64,000 nucleotides of DNA from Pyrobaculum islandicum DSM 4184 (GTDB taxonomy: Archaea; Thermoproteota; Thermoprotei; Thermoproteales; Thermoproteaceae): positions 1,615,436 through 1,679,435 of the forward strand of contig NC_008701.1 in NCBI RefSeq assembly GCF_000015205.1, read 5' to 3'. Shown piece by piece: positions 58,626 to 64,000 of this stretch. The translations under genes were made by a program, and so were the position numbers. The notes under the pieces are model-generated. The model was not told the DNA's origin and searched no databases. It saw nothing but the letters and a program-made list of their open reading frames with translations. Position 1 is the stretch's first letter. Each line of letters starts with the position of its first letter.

Positions 58626-59829
58626 GGGCGGTTAGCACTTTTTTCACTGCTGTCGCTGTGTCTACCGCGTCTTGTTCTGTTAAATTGGGCATTACTAATA
58701 GCGAGACGACGCGCTCCGCGGCCCACTCGGCGTTTGGGAGGGGCTTGTACTCCACCCTGCGCCTCTGGTATGGACAAGTCCACGGGCAGCCGAGGCCGTG
58801 GCCTTCTCTGCGTTGGAAGAGGGGCGTCTTGTAGAGGGGGGTTGGGTAGGTGACGAAGGCGTTTCCCACGCCTTCTGCCCTCAGCGCCTCTACTACATAG
58901 TCGCGGGGTTTGTTTAGCTTCTCCACGGCGAGTAGTATCTGGACGAGGTGCCAGGCGTGTCTGACGTAGGGCCTTGGCTTTGGGATGGTGAGGAGGTCGC
59001 CCTCTAGGGGGGCCAGCTCCTCCAACAGCGTCTTTACATAGGCCTCGCGTCTCTTCTGCATCTCTGGCAGCTGTTTGAGCTGGTGGTAGGCGAGTACGCC
59101 CTGTATCTCGGTCATCCTGTAGTTATAGCCGAGGAGCTCGTAGCTATACTTCCCCACCTCGCCGTGTGCTCTAATTAGCCTTGCCCTCTCCGCGTAGGCG
59201 GCGACGTCTGTGGCGACGGCGCCTCCCTCGCCGGAGGTGATGTGCTTTGTGGCGTATAGGCTGAAGGTGGACATGTGGCCTATCGAGCCGACTCTCTTCC
59301 CCCGGTACTCTGCGCCGAGGGCTTGTGCCGTATCTTCTATAATCTTCACGCCGTATCTCTCTGCCAGCTTCATGAACTGGTCCATCTCGGCTGGCATGCC
59401 GGCTAGGTGCACCACCACCACGGCTTTTGTCCTCTCTGTTATTTTCTCTTCGACAGAGGCTGGGTCTAGGTTGAGAGTTTCTCTGTCTATGTCTGCAAAG
59501 ACCGGCACGGCGTTGGAGTGGAGTATGGCGGTGGCGGTGGCTGCGAAGGTGAAGGGGGTTGTCACCACCTCGTCGCCTGGCCCCACGCCTATGGCCTTAA
59601 GCGCCGTGTGGAGGGCTGTAGTGCCGTTGGAGACTGCCACGGCGTATCTCACGCCGAGGTAGGCGGCGAGCTCTGTCTCAAAGGCTTTTACCCACTTGCC
59701 GTGTTGTGCAGTTAGAATTCCAGATTTGAGAACTTCTGCTATGTCGTGGAGGACGTCCTCACTGTACACGACAGGCCTAGCCACGATAGGCTTTTCCCGC
59801 ACTGGTTTACCTCCTTCTATTGCTAACAT
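58615..59829 (-). CDS. DegT/DnrJ/EryC1/StrS sugar aminotransferase
   Basis: A 404-residue PLP enzyme. The PLP lysine is in LYATKHITSGEGGAVAT, VSNGTTALHTALKAIGVGPG is the N-terminal cofactor loop and VVVHLAGMPAEMDQF plus KIIEDTAQALGAEYRG the pyridine-binding aspartate region. These enzymes aminate keto sugars bound to nucleotides for glycans or surface polymers. No other sugar-nucleotide gene is adjacent, so the sugar is unknown. It is divergent from the small membrane protein at 59885. Confidence 0.9.
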   Translation of the reverse strand: MLAIEGGKPVREKPIVARPVVYSEDVLHDIAEVLKSGILTAQHGKWVKAFETELAAYLGVRYAVAVSNGTTALHTALKAIGVGPGDEVVTTPFTFAATATAILHSNAVPVFADIDRETLNLDPASVEEKITERTKAVVVVHLAGMPAEMDQFMKLAERYGVKIIEDTAQALGAEYRGKRVGSIGHMSTFSLYATKHITSGEGGAVATDVAAYAERARLIRAHGEVGKYSYELLGYNYRMTEIQGVLAYHQLKQLPEMQKRREAYVKTLLEELAPLEGDLLTIPKPRPYVRHAWHLVQILLAVEKLNKPRDYVVEALRAEGVGNAFVTYPTPLYKTPLFQRREGHGLGCPWTCPYQRRRVEYKPLPNAEWAAERVVSLLVMPNLTEQDAVDTATAVKKVLTALRR

Positions 59830-59884
59830 GTCAGCTTAAAGAAGAGACTGTATATATCTTATAAAGGGAGTTGTTCGACATGGT

Positions 59885-60319
59885 GTGAAATGGCTCTATC
59901 TTACATACATTATATATTGGTCTTCTGTGGCTATTACAGCGGCTCTAGCGGCGTTGGGCTATCCGCTTGTAGATCCGCAAGCCGTGGCTAGGGCTTTTAA
60001 CGAGACGGCGTCTCTACCTTACGAACAACGTTTTCTCCAGTCTGCAGTCGACGTGGCGTTTGTATCTCTCTTCTCCTACCCGGCTTTGTTTTATGCCGCC
60101 ACGGTATATGGCATAGCCACGGCTACTTTGGCAGGCGCATTCGGCGCCGGACACGCGTTTCTCTACGCTGCGGTTGTACAAATAGTCCTCCTCTTCCTGA
60201 CGGAAGTTGCGAAATGGCACCCGCTTGTCCAACGCCTCTCTAGAGGTAGGGTAGAGTGGAGGAGGTACCTCCTCTGGGTGGCAGCAGCTTTCTCTCTAGT
60301 GGGAGTTCTCTCCCTCTAG
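59885..60319 (+). CDS. Integral membrane protein, unknown
   Basis: A 144-residue protein with about four hydrophobic segments: YIIYWSSVAITAALAALGY, VDVAFVSLFSYPALFYAATV, FGAGHAFLYAAVVQIVLLFL and YLLWVAAAFSLVGVLSL. No signature is recognised. It ends with a four-base overlap of the convergent SufT-like gene, and it diverges from the DegT gene. Its own promoter lies in the 55-base gap. Confidence 0.6.
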   Translation: MKWLYLTYIIYWSSVAITAALAALGYPLVDPQAVARAFNETASLPYEQRFLQSAVDVAFVSLFSYPALFYAATVYGIATATLAGAFGAGHAFLYAAVVQIVLLFLTEVAKWHPLVQRLSRGRVEWRRYLLWVAAAFSLVGVLSL

Positions 60320-60711
60320 CTATTCTGGACGGCGCTTTGTTGCGCCAAATATTGTTCTACTATGTCGTAGCCATATATTGCTTTGAAAAGCTCTCTGCCT
60401 TGTGGCGTCATTTGTGTGGGGTCCCACGGCTTTTCAAAGTCTAGCTCTACCTCTACGTCCTTAGCCTCTGGCATGACTGTCTGTAGGGCGTAGCCAACTT
60501 CTTGTGCCACACTTCCAGCCACTGGACACCCCACTGCAGTGAGAGTCATAGTGACTTTCAATATGCCGTCTTCTAAAACCACTTTTCTAATTAGGCCGAG
60601 GTCGTAGACGTTGATGGGTATCTCTGGGTCGTAGACCTCTCGTAGAACCTCAATTATCTTCTTGACTTTTTCAGGAGGTAAATTTGTTTCAAAGATAGGT
60701 CTCTCGTCCAT
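60316..60711 (-). CDS. MIP18/DUF59 iron-sulfur assembly protein (SufT-like)
   Basis: A 131-residue protein with VLREVYDPEIPINVYDLGLI, the DPE-x-P-x-N-x-x-DLGL motif of the MIP18 (DUF59/FeS_assembly_P) family, and TLTAVGCPVAGSVAQEV with the conserved cysteine. Related proteins help mature iron-sulfur proteins. The added C-terminal YDIVEQYLAQQ helix is typical of archaeal members. It is alone on its strand, diverging from tusA. Confidence 0.87.
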   Translation of the reverse strand: MDERPIFETNLPPEKVKKIIEVLREVYDPEIPINVYDLGLIRKVVLEDGILKVTMTLTAVGCPVAGSVAQEVGYALQTVMPEAKDVEVELDFEKPWDPTQMTPQGRELFKAIYGYDIVEQYLAQQSAVQNS

Positions 60712-60766
60712 ATCTCTAATCCCGAATATTAGATAAAAAGTTATATGGCCGTAGCCAATTGCGGCT

Positions 60767-60979
60767 GTGGATGTAATAGATGTCAGAGGACAACAGTGTC
60801 CAGACCCGTTGAAGAAAGTTGCGTCTATACTCGCGGGGGCGTCTGCGGGCGCCCAATTTAAAATTGTGACAGATGACTATGTGTGTTATGTAATGCTTAG
60901 GCGATTGATGGCTATAAACGATGTGAAAATTCTACAGGCCGAAGAGACGGGACCCTACGTGCTTGTGGTAGAGAAGTAG
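60767..60979 (+). CDS. tusA: TusA/SirA-like sulfur carrier
   Basis: A 70-residue protein with DVRGQQCPDPLKKVASIL, where the conserved CPxP cysteine carries persulfide, and an IF3-like alpha-beta fold. TusA-like proteins relay sulfur to molybdenum cofactor, tRNA thiolation or dissimilatory pathways. The GTG start follows a TATA-like AGTTATATGG at about the expected distance. It precedes the flavin reductase by 26 bases, perhaps in one transcript. Confidence 0.88.
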   Translation: MDVIDVRGQQCPDPLKKVASILAGASAGAQFKIVTDDYVCYVMLRRLMAINDVKILQAEETGPYVLVVEK

Positions 60980-61005
60980 TTATAAACATCGGCTTATTTT
61001 AAGAT

Positions 61006-61548
61006 ATGTACGAGGGCAAGTTCTACAGAGTTCTCCACCCACGTCCAACTCTTGTAATAGTTTCTAAATGTCCCAACGGCAGACTTAACCTCATGCCTGC
61101 GTCGTGGAATACCCCAGTCTCTGAAGAGCCGCCTACTGTAGCCGTCGCCGTAGAAAAAAGCTCGTATACCTACGAATGTCTTAAACACCATAGATATGCT
61201 ACGCTTAACGTCCTCCCGATTGAAGCTGCAGACTTAATATACAAGCTGGGGAGCGTCAGCGGACGCAACGTCGACAAGGCTACTGAATTTGGCGTAAAGT
61301 TTGAAAACTCTGAAAAGATAGACGTGCCTCGCGTCGCAGGGGCTATCGCTGGATATGAGACTGAGGTGTATAAAGAGGTTGAGGTGGGGGAGGTCGCCCT
61401 GTATATATTCCACGTCTTATACACTTGGGTTGCGCCTGGCGTAGCTGACCAATGGGGTTTTGACTTCAGAAGGGTAAACATCCCGCTACACGGCGCGGGC
61501 CGTGCCTTCTATAGAGTAGATCCACGGCCTGTCTTTGCCAAGAGGTAG
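61006..61548 (+). CDS. Flavin reductase-like FMN-binding protein
   Basis: A 180-residue protein of the flavin reductase/flavoredoxin family (DIM6/NTAB). It starts with FYRVLHPRPTLVIVSKCPNG and shows NLMPASWNTPVSEEPPTVAV for flavin binding and ATLNVLPIEAADLIYKLGSV. It likely binds FMN and moves electrons for unknown partners. It overlaps the convergent VWA gene by 63 bases. The overlapped ends are not functional motifs in either. Confidence 0.85.
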   Translation: MYEGKFYRVLHPRPTLVIVSKCPNGRLNLMPASWNTPVSEEPPTVAVAVEKSSYTYECLKHHRYATLNVLPIEAADLIYKLGSVSGRNVDKATEFGVKFENSEKIDVPRVAGAIAGYETEVYKEVEVGEVALYIFHVLYTWVAPGVADQWGFDFRRVNIPLHGAGRAFYRVDPRPVFAKR

Positions 61549-62730
61549 TCTGATAGATTTTACATTTGGCGGAGGGCGTTGCCGCCCCACTAATACAAAC
61601 ACGACGTCTTTAAAGACTTTCTTTGCTCTGTTTAAAACAAGCGGGTTTATCCTATCGTCTTCTCCATCTGTCACAACAACCAGCATGTAGTTTTTTAGTC
61701 TGCGTCTTTCTACGTCGTCAATTGCGACTTCTACTGCTTTAGATATGTCTGTGCCTCCTCCAGCGGATACTCTAAGCAAGATCTCGGCCATCTTAGCCAC
61801 GTCTTCTACAGGGTCGTATACCTCTGCGTCGAAAAACCTAAGCACGACCCTCCTATACCTCCTTAATACAGCTAGGGCGTAGGCAGTTGCAACAGCTATT
61901 TTTTCAACGCCGTCTATCAAGCTGTACATAGACCCAGACTTATCTACCAGTAGGTAGACGCCTCTATCGCCTTGCGCCCTCGGCATCCTTATGGAAAGTT
62001 CGGCAGCCGTAGCTTTGTGAAGAAAGAGGAGTGGGGCGCCGAGAAAGAGAGCTTTTGTATATATAGTAGCCCGCCGCGCCTTCTCAATAGAGCTATAGAT
62101 TCGCCCGTGTATAACCCCTGCCGTGGAGACTATCGCGTCCCCAACGCCAAGGGGGTCTCCGATGAGTTTTTCCAATGCCACCGCCTTCTCTAAGATTTTT
62201 GCCATTTTTGCCCTCCGCGGGTCTACGGCTAGAGAAAGTGTAAGAGAGGCGGGGTCCCCCCTCCTCCCTCTGCCTAAGACCTCCCCTAGTTTTTTAAGAA
62301 CTCTATATAGCTCTTCCACGTCTGAGGGGTCTCCAAAATGGCGTCTCAACTGTCTCCACGCCTCAGTCCACGCATCTCTACGTCCTAAGCCAAACCACGC
62401 CCTTCCATATTGTTCAAGGGTCTGTAAATACTTTTCAAAGGCCTTTAGAAGCCTAACGGCCGCCTCTAGAGAAGCCCTGTGGTTTAGTCGACAAAGTGGC
62501 GCAACTGCGCTGTAGTATTGCGAGTTTATATATATAGTTACAAATTTCCTCCACACGGCGCTGAAGGCTCTGCCGCCAAATATCGGCGTGCGGTAGTGGA
62601 TATAATATGCGTCAACTGCCTCTTCTTCGCCGACGGATTTAACGCCGGCGATTTGCAAAACTTTCTTAGCTCTACTTCTAACTACGTAGTCGTTGTAGTC
62701 AACATTAAGTAGAAGACCCACATTATTCAA
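61486..62730 (-). CDS. VWA-domain protein (CoxE-like)
   Basis: A 414-residue protein with a C-terminal von Willebrand A domain: YLLVDKSGSMYSLIDGVEK is the MIDAS DxSxS, with the threonine in GGGTDISKAVEVA and aspartate in VVVTDGEDDRINPL. The N-terminal 200 residues are helical and unclassified. CoxE-type proteins act with MoxR ATPases in inserting metal centres into enzymes such as molybdenum hydroxylases. There is no MoxR gene in this window, but a CoxL-type operon lies at 2-6 kb. Confidence 0.83.
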   Translation of the reverse strand: MNNVGLLLNVDYNDYVVRSRAKKVLQIAGVKSVGEEEAVDAYYIHYRTPIFGGRAFSAVWRKFVTIYINSQYYSAVAPLCRLNHRASLEAAVRLLKAFEKYLQTLEQYGRAWFGLGRRDAWTEAWRQLRRHFGDPSDVEELYRVLKKLGEVLGRGRRGDPASLTLSLAVDPRRAKMAKILEKAVALEKLIGDPLGVGDAIVSTAGVIHGRIYSSIEKARRATIYTKALFLGAPLLFLHKATAAELSIRMPRAQGDRGVYLLVDKSGSMYSLIDGVEKIAVATAYALAVLRRYRRVVLRFFDAEVYDPVEDVAKMAEILLRVSAGGGTDISKAVEVAIDDVERRRLKNYMLVVVTDGEDDRINPLVLNRAKKVFKDVVFVLVGRQRPPPNVKSIRLPLGKDRPWIYSIEGTARAV

Positions 62731-62883
62731 ACGCCTTAAAGATTTATACCACGGCGAGAAAGTATGTATAAGTGTAGAGTCCGTCTAGTCCTCTGTATAA
62801 AGCTAGTTGTTACTAAGGGGAGTGAGATAGAACAGTTTTAATCTGCAGTAAACTTATTAAGGTTTTCAAATGTAGAAACAGAG

Positions 62884-62968
62884 GCGGGGGTGCCCGAGCC
62901 AGGTCAAAGGGGCAGGGTTCAGGTCCCTGTGGCGTAGGCCTGCGTGGGTTCAAATCCCACCCCCCGCA
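62884..62968 (+). tRNA. tRNA-Leu (anticodon CAG)
   Basis: Class II tRNA: acceptor GCGGGGG / CCCCCGC with discriminator A at 62968, anticodon stem-loop CAGGG TTCAGGT CCCTG giving CAG, a long variable arm TGGCGTAGGCCTGCG and T loop TTCAAAT. No intron. It is 44 bases from the next tRNA. An AT-rich AACTTATTAAGG upstream is the likely promoter. Confidence 0.95.
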
Positions 62969-63012
62969 TTGTTTTGGCGAAAGCTTTTTAACTCCGCCAG
63001 TATTATAAACCA

Positions 63013-63107
63013 GCGGCGGTAGCTCAGCCTGGTTAGAGCGCTCTGGGGCAGAGCCCCGCGTAAGGCTCATAACCGGGAAGTCCCGGGTTCAAATCCCGGC
63101 CGCCGCA
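63013..63107 (+). tRNA. tRNA-Met (anticodon CAU), elongator type, with intron at 63044-63063
   Basis: Cloverleaf with acceptor GCGGCGG / CCGCCGC, T arm CCGGG TTCAAAT CCCGG and loop CTCATAA (CAU). The anticodon stem needs CTCGG against CCGGG. This is formed only if the 20 bases at 63044-63063 (tggggcagagccccgcgtaa) are removed, placing the intron between positions 29 and 30, not the usual 37/38. The G1-C72 pair and sequence suggest the elongator. tRNA-Ile2 with CAU anticodon is a less likely reading. A TATA-like TATTATAAAC lies about 10 bases before. Confidence 0.9.
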
Positions 63108-63113
63108 TGTCTT

Positions 63114-63168
63114 TATGATGAAGGCGTCGGGACACTATAGACTGATGATAGCCACCTGGAGGGCTGAG
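63114..63168 (+). ncRNA. Candidate C/D-box guide RNA directly after tRNA-Met
   Basis: ATGATGA (C box, 63115-63121), about 20 bases, CTGA (63142-63145, D'), an overlapping TGATGAT that could be C', 14 bases, then CTGA (D box, 63164-63167). The first base of the C box is seven bases after the tRNA end. Length and boxes match a C/D sRNA. The shared bases of D' and C' are unusual. Such tRNA-sRNA dicistrons have been reported in Thermoproteales. Confidence 0.6.
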
Positions 63169-63299
63169 TACGGCCTTTTAAATAGCGCTGTCTATTAGAG
63201 AGATTTTGCAAAATGTTAAACGTTAATGAGGATAAACCCCACCCTCTGGGGCAGGGCTTTCTTCTAGGCTATATTTTTCATGGCAGAGTGGTGAAGAAA

Positions 63300-63510
63300 G
63301 AGATGTGCTTAATACGGTTGGGCGGGTCGCTTGAGGACGGCTCTGGCGGGGGGGCGTCTGCCGCCCGCTAACCTCGGCAACAGCCGTGTTGTAAGGCTCT
63401 ACCCTGCGCTGGGGGAGAGCCGCCCGGCCCCTGGCACGTCATAGATGCCAATAAAGACACGGGCGAGAAGAAAGCCCCTAGGCGTAACAGCCTAGGGACA
63501 GGCGGAGGAG
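63300..63510. other. GC-rich structured intergenic region, possible remnant of a tnpB element end
   Basis: Strong short hairpins (CCCTAGGC gtaaca GCCTAGGG at about 63475-63496) and blocks like those of the tnpB element right end on the plus strand: cgtctgccgccc and tagatgcc followed by a GGGCGAGAAG-like stretch. At 53285-53345 the corresponding bases are cgtctgccgcccc, tagatgccg and gggtgagaag. Resemblance is partial. A noncoding RNA of another kind, including RNase P RNA, cannot be excluded, but I found no convincing conserved region of it. Confidence 0.35.
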
Positions 63511-63534
63511 GTCGGTCATAGTGTATGTTATCAA

Positions 63535-64000
63535 CTACATAGTTTGTTGTTTTGTCGATGTTATACACTCTGCGTCAAGTAGTGGGGTAAGTGGACTCTC
63601 GGCAACTCCTTCCCTAACTGCCCACGTGGCTGTGTGGAGAGCGGCTTTTGAAATTGGTCCTAGGGGGAGGGGGACTTCTACTATCTGCGGCGTATGTATA
63701 ACGTCTGCCTCTGGGCACGAGCCGCCGTATTGAGAGGCTATAAGTGTTAGATCGGGGGCGTATTCTCTAGCCCGTTTTATTAACGCCCTGGCCAGCGGCT
63801 GATCTACACAGGGTATAACTAACGCATCTGTAGAGATGGTATGTGCCAATATCCTATCGGCTAGGTTGTTATAATAGGCCTCCTCTAGTATTCTGTCTAT
63901 ATCTACGCCGTTTATGTCATATACACAACGGCCTCCACACGCCAGTTCAATTATCTTAGCTGCTCTGGCGTCTTTGATGGCGAATTTCTCTATTCCGCTG
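63535..64000 (-). CDS. Hypothetical protein, 5' end beyond the window
   Basis: The frame is open from the right edge (SGIEKFAIKDARAAKIIELA at the edge side) to a stop at 63535, about 154 residues here. Other segments are RCVYDINGVDIDRILEEAYY, ALVIPCVDQPLARALIKRA, LTLIASQYGGSCPEADVIHT. It may have an alpha/beta fold. Cysteines occur in CGGRC, PCVD and SCPEAD, possible metal ligands. I do not recognise the family. An internal TTG at 63849 is not the real start. Confidence 0.6.
   Translation of the reverse strand, partial: SGIEKFAIKDARAAKIIELACGGRCVYDINGVDIDRILEEAYYNNLADRILAHTISTDALVIPCVDQPLARALIKRAREYAPDLTLIASQYGGSCPEADVIHTPQIVEVPLPLGPISKAALHTATWAVREGVAESPLTPLLDAECITSTKQQTM

Noticed and set aside
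62813-63070. Minus-strand frame of 85 codons
   Set aside because: It overlaps both tRNA-Leu and tRNA-Met and looks like RNA-derived readthrough.
63330-63500. RNase P RNA (minimal type T) as the explanation of the GC-rich block
   Set aside because: A GAAGAAAGCCC stretch vaguely recalls conserved region I, but I could not pair it with a convincing conserved region V, so I left it unassigned.

Overview
This window looks like the chromosome of a hyperthermophilic crenarchaeon of the order Thermoproteales, most likely Pyrobaculum. The signs are archaeal-only proteins (Csl4, RpoL, Nep1, GHMP-type shikimate kinase, archaeal riboflavin synthase, DUF2175, DUF2067), TATA-like boxes about 25 bases upstream of most first-gene start codons with little room for a leader (leaderless transcripts), a small non-canonical tRNA intron, C/D-box guide RNAs and a secreted subtilase resembling P. 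aerophilum aerolysin. I could run no database search, so the genus is an inference. 

Layout. 1-13.2 kb holds the tail of tyrS and a scattered aromatic amino acid set: DAHP synthase, prephenate dehydrogenase, a 3-dehydroquinate dehydratase fused to chorismate mutase, an aminotransferase and archaeal shikimate kinase. It is interrupted by a molybdenum hydroxylase operon (CoxM/CoxS/CoxL-like plus a MobA/MocA-like protein), which is itself split by a frameshifted ATPase pseudogene on the other strand. A second interruption at 7.5-9.6 kb is a KaiC-like ATPase cassette inside a broken surface-protein gene. 13.2-24.3 kb carries a GH31 alpha-glucosidase, uL3-uL4-uL23, a divergent Csl4 / DUF2067-RpoL-Nep1 pair, the subtilase and leuC. 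24.4-37.2 kb is nitrogen, sulfur and amino acid metabolism: argF, a homocitrate synthase-like enzyme, a PAPS reductase-like protein, a two-gene glutamate synthase, leuD, leuA, leuB and gdhA. 

37.2-38.8 kb is a graveyard of IS200/IS605-type (tnpB) fragments. 38.8-50.7 kb carries an amino acid ABC transporter, a molybdopterin oxidoreductase, TatD, a PPP phosphatase, dcd, a MoaD-like protein, ogt, a ferredoxin, HAD and PhoU-like proteins, archaeal riboflavin synthase and a NikR-JAMM-Xaa-Pro peptidase operon. SRP RNA and tRNA-Arg follow. 53.2-57.5 kb is accessory: a nearly complete orphan tnpB element with a conserved structured right end, then a second cluster of KaiC-like ATPases with the same small partner protein as at 8 kb. 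The right end holds TatD-like, DegT, SufT-like, TusA, flavin reductase and VWA genes, then tRNA-Leu, an intron-bearing tRNA-Met and a C/D sRNA in tandem.

The most notable signal is a 17-base G tract (on the coding strand) in the two-P-loop ATPase gene at 8050-9133. As sequenced it is one base away from a full-length frame, which makes it a candidate contingency (on/off) switch. A paralogous cassette at 55-56 kb carries its own G-run frameshift and the same partner protein, and broken surface-protein genes lie beside or around these loci. Together they suggest a recurrent ATPase plus small-helical-protein module whose expression may be phase variable.
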